64,000 nt of DNA from Pseudeuparius sepicola (taxonomy: Eukaryota > Arthropoda > Insecta > Coleoptera > Anthribidae): the NCBI GenBank assembly GCA_963920635.1, contig OY987300.1, positions 56,317,415 through 56,381,414 on the forward strand. The letters run 5' to 3'. Under the pieces are notes generated by a model. That model ran no database searches. It was not told the origin of the DNA and saw nothing but the letters and a program-made list of their open reading frames with translations. This document shows, piece after piece, positions 33,965-44,739 of the stretch; position 1 is the stretch's first letter, and the number at the start of each line of letters is the position of its first letter. Made by a program: the position numbers and the translations under genes.

Positions 33965-35465
33965 AGCTAATCGTAATATTTTGGCACGAAATGTATGAAG
34001 TTGCTCTATGTACCCTTATTAATGGCCATACCCTCTGTATACTTAACCACACACACACCAATAACTAATTCTGTAGAATGTATGTAGTTTCCGCTCTATA
34101 GCAAATCACCAACCAGCAGTTTTATCAACACGACACCTCAATTTAACCTCTTCTCTTGCGTGTGACGATCTTATTTTTATTTGCCATAGCAAAATATACA
34201 TATCTGAAACCATAAGATTCCTTTTTTATACCAAGAAATACTTTATAAAATACTTGGTTCATGATGCAATATTCCGATCAACTCTCTGGGATTAGCACAT
34301 CTACAGAACAGACTTTGGTCTTCCCACCCGTCAGAGTAATCATATTTGTATGGAATTTAGTAGAGCAAGAACATAGATTTAAAAGAATTCTTACCAATAA
34401 AAACCGCAGATAACTACTAGTAGAACTTTATTATGGAAAAAGTTGTTAGAAATTGGTACCAATTTCATTGCAAATAACTTTTTCTTATAGGTATAAACTT
34501 GTTTTTTATTTCGTATTAAAATGGTTGTCATTTATCAGAAAGGAACGAAAATGTTGAAAATTCGAAAAAATCAATTATGAAATTTGGCACCATAGGGTGG
34601 AATTTTCGACAGATATTTCTAATAAAATTTTTCTACATCTCTTGCAAAAATAATAAAAGTCTTACAAAATTTTACTTGCAAGGTGGTTTCTTCAATTTGT
34701 AAACTCCGATAGAAGGGTTTTTGAAGAGCTTAATTCGACACCAAGGTTAGAGAAATCGGTCAAAAAAACTAAAAATTTTACATTGACGAGACTTTTATGA
34801 GGAGAACCCCCAAACAAAATAAAATATAAATAGTAAGAAATGGCAAAATTATTACACTAATACACAACTATATTAACTATAAGCTTTCACGTTTGCACTT
34901 GCTAGCAAACAAACAATAGAACATTGAACGTGGACCCCCGATGAAAGTACGAATACGATACAGTTGACGGCGTGGCGGCCGCGGAGTTGCCGGATAGTGC
35001 GATTGACTTTGAAAATCAATATTTTTCACGAATTTTAACTAATAATATATAAAAGTTGAAGACGCAAATAAGTCGCTGCAATAATATTATATGGCATATA
35101 GTGTTTCAGGGATTCAGTCTTGCTTGTTTTGAAAGTAGTTTGTGACAAAGTTTATTATTTATTCCTCATTAATAATTAGTTAGTGTCTTATTCTACCTAC
35201 GACCACTACTGTAAACGATAAACAACAGACTACGTACCACGTGTGTAAATTGAGCATTACACATTGTAAACACTACCGAAAGGTAAGAAAAACGCACGGA
35301 ACACAGAATCATAGGGGGAAAATCATATAGGCAGCCGTCAAAAATAAACCTAAATACTTTGAAACCTGACTTACAAACCTGTAAAAATAAAGATATTTAT
35401 TAAAAAGTTGTTGAATTAATTAGAAGTTTAATAATTATAAATGTAACCAAAGGTAATAATAGTAT
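33965..35465. other. No supported feature
   Basis: AT-rich sequence with a short GC-rich patch near 34965-35005 (GGCGTGGCGGCCGCGGAG). No gene or repeat was recognised. Confidence 0.4.
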
Positions 35466-35469
35466 ACAT

Positions 35470-35930
35470 AACTTAAGTTGTGAAGTAATTACGCACTCAT
35501 GGATTACCTACGCAGTCGCCGCTATACGCGGCTCCCGAAACTGGAAGTTCAACCGCCGCCAATGATCTTCAGAGAAAAACTCCAGGAAATTCTTGGCAAA
35601 CAGACAAGCATGCTCATTTCGAGCGACAGTTATAAGGCGTTTCGTTTCTTTCCGTTATGCCGTCTTGCTTATCTCGCCACTAAATTCCAGATTTTAACGG
35701 CATCTCGCCTCCCTTCTTCCTTTATGCGCCCTTTTTAAATTAGGTCTATTGTTATAGGCCTCTCCGAGGACGATGATGCGGCCATTCCAAACAGTGGGAA
35801 CGGGTTGAGTTGCCTACACCGCCCGCCACACGTTTCCTCAACTGCCCTCGCAATTTTCAGTTGGACTTATCGCTGTTTTCAAAACCGTTTGACGTTTAAG
35901 AAATTACAGGGCAGTGAATTTGAGAGGCTG
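35470..35930. promoter_or_regulatory. GC-balanced island, possible regulatory DNA or exon-bearing region
   Basis: A 460-bp block of higher GC with a 79-codon frame (35499-35738) starting MDYLRSRRYTRLPKLEV. The frame has no splice context or family motif I recognise. The block includes TTTATGCGCCCTTTTTAAAT and ATTGTTATAGGCC. It adjoins a dispersed GC-rich repeat (35937-36125), so part of it may be repeat-derived. Confidence 0.25.
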
Positions 35931-35936
35931 GTATAA

Positions 35937-36125
35937 ATGAATTTATCGTCACAATCCACCCATAAACCGAATTCCAGAGGGACCATACATGTACAACATG
36001 GCAACTCCGCTATACACCCTCTCGAAAATTGCTCCTATAAATTCGGGTGCTTTTACGCACGCCGTAAATTAAAATTCCAATTGGGCCGATGTTGGCAAGA
36101 GCAGGGCATGGCCGGCCGTGTCGAG
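35937..36125 (+). repeat. GC-rich dispersed repeat (family H, copy 1)
   Basis: Shares CCATAAACCGAATTCCAG, then a CCCTCTCGAAAATTGC-like run, then GCCGTAAATTAAAATTCCAA and TTGGGCCG with 41335-41490 in the same order and orientation. Identity is moderate, so the copies are old. It may instead be two related regulatory blocks; neither codes convincingly. Confidence 0.6.
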
Positions 36126-36169
36126 GTAATCTATTTTATTTATTTAAAAAATTTCTTGTTTTTCTTTCC

Positions 36170-36740
36170 TGGTCCCATTACACGTGTTGTGTAATGGAAA
36201 AAAATTTTTTTTTTATAATTGTTCATTAAATGACAAAATTTTTTTTAAAAAATGCGTAATTAATGGTCGCCAACCCAGTAACCAAAAGAAAACTATATTT
36301 TATTTATTCTCCTCTGTTGAATTAATTTTCGACCATACGGGTGGTTCGAATTTCGAACCCAACAATTGAGATATCGGTTATCTTAAAAGATTCGATGTGG
36401 CCAAATTAGGTGAGGGCGCGCAGTTGCTGCAGAATTTTGTGATGAAATTTTTACTATTTTTTTTTCGTTTAGAAAATACTTGAGAAGCATTTAGCATTAT
36501 TAAACGAAAACCAAAGAATTGGACACTTCTAAAAAACTGGCGTTTTAGAATAAAATAAATCCAAAGGTTGCTTGACCTTCCAGGACGTAAGCACGCGCCG
36601 GAGAAATTTTAACTGTGATTGGTTGATTTAGTTCTCATAGCTTATGAGTGGATGTGAAATTATATTCATTCGGTTAGCTGGAATTGACTACACTTATCCG
36701 GTCTATAGACAGGTAACCACGTGGGAGTTGAAAATATATG
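36170..36740. other. Spacer before the gypsy element
   Basis: A small perfect hairpin (stem CCATTACAC, loop GTGTT) lies at 36174-36196. No other feature was recognised up to the LTR. Confidence 0.4.
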
Positions 36741-36744
36741 GAGT

Positions 36745-36897
36745 TGGTTGGTGCTGGATGACGAAACACGAACTCTACTTAAAATAACAACTCTATTGCC
36801 GATTTGACAAATTTATTAAACTCTTTTTGGTATTTTTATAACCAGTAATATCTTCATTGTTGTGGTGAGGGTCGCCACACCAGCGAGGGTCGCCACA
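36745..36897 (-). repeat. Gypsy 3' LTR
   Basis: On the minus strand it runs from TGTGGCGACCCTCGC to about CAGCACCAACCA. The first ~15 bases occur twice in tandem (GAGGGTCGCCACACC at 36867 and 36885 on the plus strand), so the LTR edge has a small duplication. At about 150 bp it is short for the family, and its limits are set only by comparison with the damaged partner. Confidence 0.65.
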
Positions 36898-36899
36898 CC

Positions 36900-37720
36900 A
36901 TCCCCCTGCGGAGTAAGTTGCTACATCTTGTAGAACTCGGTGAAACGGACGCTTCGGCCTCAACGTGTGACGACTGTAGGGCGAGAGTTGTTCGTTGGAG
37001 GACATGGATATGAGTAGTATAAACGGACTTAAGCCGGTCCAATGAGACTGTTGACCGCTTTACTTGGACCATGCTGTCGAAGATCTTGTCGGCTCGGGAC
37101 AGGACTAGATAGGGTCCAGTATACGGGGGTTACAGGGAGGTATCGTGGGCGTCGGTGCGTAACATGACGTGAGTGCAGGTAGCCAGGTCACGGTAGATGA
37201 GGCACTAGGTGAAGAATGTCGTGATGCTGTGACGGGGCGGAGTCTAGACATACGTGCAGTAGTTTACCATATACCAGCTCGGCTAGGGATGATCTTATAT
37301 CCGCCTTCCAAGCGCAGCGCAAGCAGAGAAGAGCCTCTGTCGAAACTGCGATGCCATCGTTGAACTATACCATTGCTTTGGAGATAATAACTCGTTGTTG
37401 TATATAAAGAAATACCACGCAAATTACCAAGTGATTTGAAAATTTGGGACTGGAACTGTCGTTCTTTGTTACAAGCGGGAAATCCAGGTAGCCAAATGAG
37501 CCTTAGCGGCGGTCTAGGCGGAGATATCTTAAGGTACAGCTTCTGGCCAGCGGATATAACGATCCACCAGTCAAGCAGTACCGAAAATCATTTAAAGGGC
37601 CTACAAGGTCAATGTGCATATGAGACAATCGCGAAAGTTCTTATTCAGGGACGGCCAGATGAAGCGCTGAAACTCAAGGCAGCGCGATGCGTTGGTGCCT
37701 GGATGATTTGACCCCGGAAG
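36900..37720 (-). pseudogene. Gypsy integrase remnant
   Basis: The minus strand retains RFIWPSLNK, then MHIDLVG (the block holding an integrase catalytic Asp), then a DRYIRWPEAVP-like stretch, spread over three frames. Near the LTR the text reads FHRVLQDVATYSAGG, resembling the end of such pol proteins just before the LTR. Many frame changes; the middle of the domain is unreadable. No activity is possible. Confidence 0.7.
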
Positions 37721-38358
37721 GGAGGCGTAAGGTAGGGACAAGGTTGTGGACCACTGACATCGCAGAAGAGAGATGAGTCACTACCAGGGATGGGAACCTT
37801 CTCGAGCCGGAGAGAGGAACCATGATACAAGATATCGTCAAGTTCCTCGTCCTCCTCTTGAGAGCAGACGGTGATAGCGTCTATTCGTGACAGGGAATGA
37901 CTGACCATGTTGTCTTTTCCGGAGATATGTCGGATGTCGGTGGTAAACTGTGAAATAATATTTAAATGATTAAACTGGCGAGGAGAAAACTTTTCTTTCT
38001 GTTGTATGAAGGCAAAGGTCGATGGTTTTTGATCCGTGAATATGGTAAAGTTGCGTGCCTTCAACATTGGTAGAAAATGCTTTACGGCTTCGTAGATGGC
38101 TAGGAGCTCGTGGTCGTAAGCACTCAATTTTTGCTGCGAGGAGCTGAGGTTCTTCGAGAAAAAGGCGAGCGGCTGCCAAGAAGTCTTCTGTTGGAGCGCC
38201 GCACCGATGGCTTGTTGACAAGGGCCAAGGACGACGAAACATCTGCATGAGCCAGTAGAGTAGCATTTGATAGGGCGGCCTTGCAGTCCAAGTGACGCGT
38301 TTTGAACCTTCGACCTTTGGACCAAAGAGGATAACGTGACGAGGCTCCTGGGCAGCAA
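37645..38358 (-). pseudogene. Gypsy RNase H and reverse transcriptase connection domain
   Basis: A 237-codon open frame contains GAALQQ, WQPLAFFSKNLSSSQQKLSA, YDHELLAIYEAVKHF, NFTIFTDQKPSTFAF and RHISGKDN, the RNase H block order of Ty3/gypsy pol. In KLSAYDHELLAIY and TDQKP the usual acidic residues are present. It is the best-preserved segment, but it is cut off from the polymerase by a frameshift near 38300 and ends at a new stop. Confidence 0.88.
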
Positions 38359-38533
38359 TAGCGTGAGGAAGATGGCGGCGATAGAAGTTTACCATGCCTA
38401 GGAATCTTCGAAGCTGATGAACAGTAGTAGGTCGCGGAAAAGTCTCGATGGCAGCAACTGTGTCAGGGAGAGGTCGACAGCTGGTAGCTGATTCGGAGTA
38501 GCCCAGGAAGATGGCGTCGTCGGATCTCAGCAC
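37970..38533 (-). pseudogene. Gypsy reverse transcriptase thumb/connection, shifted frame
   Basis: About 70 useful codons at the start of this frame read IETFPRPTTVHQLRRFLGMV followed by NFYRRHLPHA, the segment after the polymerase active site. The rest is out of frame over the RNase H region. It overlaps the neighbouring frame and marks the frameshift between polymerase and RNase H. Confidence 0.8.
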
Positions 38534-38903
38534 CCACTTTTTTAGGTTTATAACGATGCCATGTTCGTTGAGAGCATGTGCAAGTGGTCTTTATGCTCTT
38601 CTTCAGATTTGGAAAACACAAGAATGTCGTCCAGGTAGGCAAGTGCAGAATGGTATATAGGCCTTGAAGGACGTGGTCTATGAAGCGCTGCCATGTTTTC
38701 GTGGCATTGCGCATGCCAAAGGTCATAAAGACGAACTCGAAGAGGCTAAACGGCGTGATGATGGCGGTCTTCGGCACATCTTCTGGAGCGACTATAACCT
38801 GAGTGAAAGCGTTTGCACAGTCAATCACGCTGAAAAAATGTAGAGCCGTGTCAAATTGAACACCTGTCTGGGATAGTCCGTGCATTAAGAAACCGGTCAT
38901 CAC
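38463..38903 (-). pseudogene. Gypsy reverse transcriptase palm, frameshifted
   Basis: Reads HFFSVIDCANAFTQVIVAPE and PFSLFEFVFMTFGMRNATKT, the first catalytic Asp block and the FGxxNA block. The YLDD catalytic box follows about 100 bp on, but in a different frame (near 38628-38640), so a small indel separates them. Upstream fingers sequence is poorly preserved. Confidence 0.85.
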
Positions 38904-39174
38904 TGCAGGGTCGTCAGCTGTTGTCCTTCTTAGGTATTAGGTGGAGGCGAGAGGCCCATGGGCTATCAGAGCGACGCGCTATCCTCTCGCGACCCATAGT
39001 TTCATACTAGGTCTTAGCGATGCATAGGCGATCCGGTGATAGTCGGCCAGCTCGACAGAAGACTGATGGACCTGGTGTGGTTCTGAAGTGGTTTAGCGTG
39101 GTATGGGTACACCGGGCGGGCGAGTGATGTCTGGGAACTCATCTTACCAAACGGTGAGTTGTCTGAGATGATCT

Positions 39175-39442
39175 TTATACGGTATCAATTTTTTTTAGGA
39201 GATTTAGGAAGCTTGACATCCAGAAGCAGGTGATAATGGGCGTGGAAATCAGCACCCAGAATAGGTTCGGCAACATTTGGGATGACAAAACACAACTGGA
39301 AACCCCGGCGAAGTCCAAAATTGAGCTTGAAAAGCATGATATCATAAGTCGCAATCGTAGAGCTGCTCCAGAGCCGGTGTCCAAGAGAAAACGACGCTTG
39401 GAGATCAATGATGAAGAGGCGAAGTGAAGACGGTTGGCACAA
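39175..39442 (-). pseudogene. Gypsy aspartic protease remnant
   Basis: One frame shows FLLDTGSG (active-site type DTGS). Another shows RRGFQLCFVIPNVAEPILGA followed by DFHAHYHLLLDVK, the flap-to-C-terminal part. The two halves lie in different frames, so at least one frameshift splits the domain. It sits between gag and the polymerase as expected. Confidence 0.75.
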
Positions 39443-39988
39443 CTATACAGGCTGCTGTGGGCGTTTGAGTGTGCAAAGCTGCCTGGGGTACTCCATTTCT
39501 GCGCTTTCTTACCATACCGACGATGGTACGAGCAAAATAGCGAGTTTTCTGTTGAATAGAGCGTTTATTCATCTTGATGGTGACTGCTGGATCGAGATCT
39601 GTGGTCGGGACGACGAACAGAAAGAACGGCAACATATAGCCCGAAAACTCTTCGATTCTTTGTACTATGTTTATCATCTCACTTGATGGGGAGGCAGGGG
39701 CTACAGCAGCAATCTGGTGACGCGGGACAATCTCATGCACTTTATCCCGCAGTTCAGCGATGGATTCCAAAGGCGCATTTTGCTGAGTTGCGATGACGAC
39801 TTGAATATGCTGTGGCAAGTGTCCGATACACAGACATCTGAGACAGTCTCAGTACCAGCAAAACTTCGAAGATATCGGAGAAACTGTGACTGTTTCCTAT
39901 CACCAATGTTAGCTTGAGTACATAATTGACGTATTTGTTGTTCTCGGGAAGCTGATACACGGCCAATGAGTTCTGATTTAAGCAGCAA
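39405..39988 (-). pseudogene. Gypsy gag remnant
   Basis: Two overlapping frames carry the capsid. The first reads REQQIRQLCTQANIGDRKQS with QFLRYLRSFAG. The second reads MPQHIQVVIATQQNAPLESI and later AVAPASPSSEMINIVQRIEE. Both resemble the C-terminal half of gypsy-type capsid proteins. A frameshift near 39800 separates them. No zinc knuckle was recognised. Confidence 0.78.
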
Positions 39989-40123
39989 TCCTATAATCCA
40001 AAGCCCAGGTTTATCAGGCCAGAAGGCTGGGAGATGAACTGCAACTCTGAAAACGCCTGCCTGCAGGATTAGTTGGCGCGGGGTCCGTCATGGTTTTTAA
40101 GTCGCAGGTCATCACTATATACT

Positions 40124-40190
40124 TGATTGGTGCTGAATGATGAAACACGAACTCCACTTAAAATAAAAACTATCTTGTCGATTTAAATAA
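40124..40190 (-). repeat. Gypsy 5' LTR remnant
   Basis: About 65 bp match the 3' end of the LTR at 36745-36815 with several changes. The rest of this LTR cannot be traced past about 40190. The expected TGG primer-binding start is not clear beside it. So the 5' end of the element is eroded or deleted. Confidence 0.6.
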
Positions 40191-40194
40191 AATA

Positions 40195-40885
40195 GAAACG
40201 ATATTACAACAGATTAGCAAAAATCAACGTATCTTAAAAACAACAACAAGAATATAGAAAAACACAGTAGACACAAGAAGTTTTTTTTGGAAAATTCAAG
40301 ACTAAAACACACAAATTGGGCTTTTATTTTATCTCTGAAAATAAACGCCCAATTTGTACGAGTGGTTTTGCTAATGGGCAAAATAGCGCTTGAGAATAAA
40401 ATTATTTAGAAAAATTTCCGGCACGAGTGCTATTTGTTGAGATTATTTCACGATAATTTCTGTATTAATTTTTTCTATGTTTACATGTCCAAAACGACTC
40501 ATTTTGAACGAGTTTATTGACAGCTTCGACTGTAGCATTCGAGTAAACAAACATGATATCCAAGGCAAATGCGATTATACCCACACCCTGTCAGAGTTGG
40601 TTTATTTTCTGAGTGTGTCATAAATTTAAACGGAGACCGAGGTCTAATAAGAACAACAATTCTTAATAATACCGCAACAAAAACCGCAGCATAATTTAGA
40701 ACAGTGTAAAACACCAATTTTAAGAAGTACGTGTTTGTATCGAACAGATTCGCGGTTGCTAAGCACTAGTGGTGTTACCGCGATAATTTGCACTAGTGCA
40801 ATTATCGATATAGCAGAGGCATATGATTGGTTGGATTTTTATGGAAGGAGCTAGGTACTTTATCGGATGCAAGGAGGGAAATAAT
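40195..40885. other. No supported gene
   Basis: Contains AAAAATTTCCGGCACGAG near 40412, akin to words in the repeats at 46.9-47.9 kb, and an imperfect palindrome TTGCACTAGTGCAATTATCG near 40788. Otherwise unremarkable AT-rich DNA. Confidence 0.35.
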
Positions 40886-40887
40886 CG

Positions 40888-40965
40888 CTAAAACCATCAC
40901 CTGATTGGTTAATATTTCAAAAATCATATCATTTCATTGGTTCATATTGGCAGGCGTTGAATTCT
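40888..40965 (-). repeat. Dispersed repeat family E (copy 1, inverted)
   Basis: The 78 bp here match 46771-46851 in inverse orientation, including TTGGTTAATATTTCAAAAAT and TTCATATTGGCAGGCGTTGA, with only a few differences. The two lie 5.9 kb apart. Similarity fades just outside, where both have an ACTAGTGGT word. Confidence 0.8.
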
Positions 40966-41334
40966 CAACAGAAGCCTCCTTACGGATATGTGTCAAAAAT
41001 AAGAGAGTCTCCATTTTAATTCACAGAAAGACAGATAGTTTTAAGCGTAAATTTGGTTCTAATATAATCTATTTGCTATGTAGATTAACGTAGAATCAAA
41101 TAAAATGCACATTATTCATGTATTTAGAAGAAATTTTGCTAAAAACGAGTCTCCGTTTAACACATGTCGCTAAGGAATTGTCTCTATTACTCGTTAATCT
41201 GTACTGTTAGTTTATAGCGCAAAATTGTTCGTTTCAAAGTTTTTTGTTGAAAAATCTATATACCCACTATTACTCCTAAACTTAATCGAATTCCTAAACA
41301 TTCCCCCCATCAAATATATCCCGATGGAACAAGG

Positions 41335-41490
41335 CACTTCAGCTGCCCATAAATTCATCCATAAACCTGATTCCAGGGAGACCCGCACGCGTACGCAGCC
41401 GCCCATCCCCCATACCCGAAAATGACTCGAATAAATTTTGCCTCTTTTACACAGCCCGTAAATTAAAATTCAAATTGGGCCGGGGCGATC
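41335..41490 (+). repeat. GC-rich dispersed repeat (family H, copy 2)
   Basis: Collinear with 35937-36125 (CCATAAACCTGATTCCAGGG, CCCGAAAATGACTCGAATAA, CCCGTAAATTAAAATTCAAA, TTGGGCCG). The next bases run directly into a strong GC island. See copy 1 for alternatives. Confidence 0.6.
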
Positions 41491-41870
41491 GGGGCAATCC
41501 TCCCGGTCCAATCTTGGCGATATACGATTACGCGCGGACGGTTCCGGTCGATCCGCCGCTCCGGACTCCGGACGCGCCGTTATGTGCGGACATACCCGTC
41601 CGTCACCCTTTATCGCCCGGACGAATACGGCCCGGCCTGATTCACGCTGATTGCCGACCGGGGAAAACAAAGGGCCGGGGGGGCGGGGGACGGGGCGAAC
41701 GAGGATTCCGCGGCTTCCCTGGGACGGGTTTATAGAGGGGGTGCGGGTGTCCGGCCCCCCGATCCCGTCGTTTATGGGAAATTAAACGGAAGAGTTTACG
41801 GCGTTAAAATTCGCGTGTACGACCCCGTGTGTTTGGCTGTGGATACGCGGCACAACTTAAACTGCTCGCC
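41491..41870. promoter_or_regulatory. CpG-rich island
   Basis: Very GC-rich, with dense CG dinucleotides and G runs (GGGCCGGGGGGGCGGGGG near 41672). The 86-codon frame across it is proline/arginine-rich and looks like a composition artefact. The right end carries CGTTTATGGGAAATTAAACG, akin to words in other islands of this window. Promoter, enhancer or repeat are all possible. Confidence 0.3.
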
Positions 41871-42314
41871 AAAACTTAATTATAGTATAGAACATTATTT
41901 CACGCTTACTTCAATTTTATTGTGCCGCAATTTAACAAATGAGAACTCTTTTTGAATTTTAATGTTGACTGAATATTTCTTAATATACAGGGTGTTTGGA
42001 GACAGTCTGAGAGCCACTGGTCGCAAGGTTTTCATTATTCGAGGTTTTCATTATTGACCCGATGGTTTCCTACTACAGCGTTGCCGTACCGTCGGATAAT
42101 TCCTTGAAAATCTGTACAAAATTTGCAATTTCCACACCTCCCATTATAACAACTGCGCGTTACTTTTTTAAGCGGTTGTTCGCCTATAGTCCTATATCAT
42201 CCCGTATAAAGAATAATAATAGTCAGGGAGCTGGCGTCAAATTTGACCAGGTCATTTCACCAAAGTTTATCTTTTCACTTCAGGTTGATGTTTCAAAGCT
42301 TATTAAAGAATCAT

Positions 42315-43799
42315 GTGTCAGCTGGCACAAACCCGTGACCTAAGGGTAGTGAAGTGTTGTGAATCTGACAAAAAAAAAATTTTTTGGGGTTATTTTAGCA
42401 AAGCTGAAAATTATTTATATAATAAATTTCGATATGGATGTCATATAAATAACTGTCAGCTGGTGCAAAACTGTGGCTAAATCTGTTATCGATTTTCTAT
42501 TTTTTATACATATAATAAACCAATTAGGTACAGATTTTCATATTTGCTGATATGGCTTTACTAATAAAGAAAGTGATTCAAAGAGCATATTATGCTTTCT
42601 CGTTGAATCAGTACCTAATTAGTTTAATATATTAAAAATAGAAAATCAATAGTCAGCTGACAGGAAAATGTGGTAACATATGTAACACAGTTAACGTGAT
42701 AAACTCTATGTTCTCGTTAATTTTAAAGATAAATTCATGGTTCGAAAACCAGACTTATGTAGAATTTTCCGAGGAAGTCAAATGTAACATCAAACTTAAT
42801 TAATATACCTGGTGTTGTTAAAAAGTTATTTCAAAAAATACCTTTTTCCAAAAAATTGTGAAGTTAGATTTTAACACGAAATGTTAGTAAGTGAGCATCA
42901 CTTTGTCAGATTTTTGAAACAACCTGTATATTTTGGATTTTTTAAGTTCCTTTTGTTCTCCCAATTCCAACCATATATATTTTTATATAGTTATCTCTAA
43001 AAATAACCAAGCAGTAAATTTTTATTTTTTGATAAATTTCGTCGAATATGACAAATTCACATCTTTACATATGGAATGCTAAAATATATCGTTAGAGATA
43101 ACTATATAAAAATATACCTATATGGTTGGAATTGGGAGAACAAAAGGAACTTAAAAATCCAAAATATACAGGTTGTCTCAAAAACATGCTCACTTCCGGT
43201 AAACCGGAAGTCATAAATGAAAACCGACACTTTTTCGTTACTCATTACTAGTATTTCGTGTTAAAATCCAACTACACAATTGTTTGGAAAACGGTATTTT
43301 TAAAATAACTTTTTAACAATACCCGGTATATTAAGTTTGACGTCACATTCGAATTCCTCGGAAAATTCTACACAAGTCTGGTTTTCGAACCATGAATTAA
43401 TCTTTAAAATTACCGAGAAAATCAGGTTTATCACGTTAACTGGGACACCCTATACATAGGTACTCCGCTATAGGTACTTTGAACGCCCAGCTAACAGGTT
43501 TAGCCACAGTTTCGCACCAGCTGACAGTTATTTATACGATTTTCATATCGTAATTTATTATATAAATAATTTTCAGCTTTGCTGAAATCATCGGGATTTT
43601 TTTTCAACTTTCTCACATGCGCTGCTAACAAGTTTTGCCCCCCACCGCAGGCAGCTGACACTTTTTTTTTCAAGGATTCACCATAAACAAATAATCCTCA
43701 AACTTCCAGCTTTGCTAAAATAACCCAAAAAATATATTTTTTTTACTAGATTCGTCGTCCCCTAGTACCCTTTTGCCACGGGGGTGCGCCAGCTGACAC
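42315..43799. mobile_element. Nested fold-back element, 1485 bp
   Basis: Outer ends are GTGTCAGCTGGC and its inverse GCCAGCTGACAC. Outer arms continue inward (GGGTTATTTTAGCAAAGCTG and CAGCTTTGCTAAAATAACCC), and CAGCTGACAG/CTGTCAGCTG words repeat within. A second, separate fold-back occupies the centre. Part of the right arm is duplicated (two TTTGCTGAAA/TTTGCTAAAA segments). No transposase frame; flanking duplication not identified. Confidence 0.8.
42675..43456. mobile_element. Inner fold-back with TAGGGTGTCCC-type end
   Basis: The right end reads GTTAACTGGGACACCCTATA and the left end is its diverged inverse (GTAACACAGTTAACGTGATA). Arms of about 370 bp can be followed through GGTTCGAAAACCAGACTTAT, TGTTAAAAAGTTATTT and ACCATATATATTTTTATATA, each with its inverse. 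It interrupts the outer element, so it inserted later. The end type fits the mariner-like fold-backs of this window. Confidence 0.75.
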
Positions 43800-43804
43800 T
43801 AATC

Positions 43805-44735
43805 TTACTTATTTATTAAGTAAAAACTACAGTACAGAATGAAGAAACACTATATGCGCCAGCCCCCTGACTATAATATCAAGACCCAACTGGCACAGAA
43901 GCACTCACTATAACAAGTAATGATCACATTTTCCACTTCACTAATTTGTTTTCACTTTTCACTTTACGTTCACGACACAACACATCACGTCTTAATGACG
44001 ATAACTTACTAATAATCACATTTAAATCTTCACTACTTAATACTTTCACGACAAAGCTCACCACTTCGTAACGACGCAACTTTCTCATAGAAGCTGTTCG
44101 AAATGTTGACCTCCATTCCTACAAGCATCAATTCTTCCGTGGATACATTCTATTATTTTAACCAATGTATAGTGGCTTTTTTTATTTCATTCGCAGCGGA
44201 TTCAACACGCGCTCGTCTAGTGGCAACAGAAACCAAAAACCTATTATCAATCTATTGCAAGTTCCAGTCATTGCCCCCCTTCCGTTGGCTGGGGACATTC
44301 GAACCAGCAGTACTTAAAAGTAAGAGCAATTTTGTCATATTTTTAGGGTCGAAATCTACCGCCAGTTAAAATTTATGTACTAATCAAAGTTATTATTGCA
44401 ATAAGTTATTATAACGATTTAGCCAACACCAAATCTATTCCGTTTCACAAATTATGTTAGTATTTATCTAAATTATTTTAGATATTTTCTAAATTGAAAC
44501 AATGCCTTGTTAATAAATACCTAGTAATGCTGTCAATTTGACTTCATATTTATTTTAATACATATTTATAGCGCGCCCCACGTTGTTTCCTATTAAGAAT
44601 TATCATGCATATTATCAAATTATTTATTAACTTTTTAATTTTAAACAAACTTAGACCAAACCTAACCTAACACGACTAAATCTTTCATTAGGATATCTGT
44701 GCGCGCATTCTCCCCATCTCCGCTAATGCTTCACT
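43805..44735. other. No supported gene
   Basis: AT-rich. A poorly supported 88-codon frame (44103-44369) has no family motif. No repeat partner was found in the window. Confidence 0.4.
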
Positions 44736-44739
44736 ATTA

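Larger units (their letters stand above)
36745..40190 (-). mobile_element. Decayed Ty3/gypsy LTR retrotransposon
   Basis: On the minus strand the order is LTR remnant, gag, protease, reverse transcriptase, RNase H, integrase, LTR, the standard Ty3/gypsy order. The 3' LTR begins with TGTGGCGACC just after a purine tract (AGGGGGATGG). The bases TTGGTGCTGRATGAYGAAAC and about 50 more are shared between 36748-36815 and 40126-40190, marking the two LTR ends. Every coding region has frameshifts or stops. No env-like frame was seen. It is a fossil. Confidence 0.85.

Noticed and set aside
37436..37711. Plus-strand 91-codon frame
   Set aside because: It lies opposite the gypsy integrase and RNase H remnants on the minus strand.
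41470..41735. Proline/arginine-rich frames on both strands
   Set aside because: They arise from a CpG island; translations are low-complexity on both strands.
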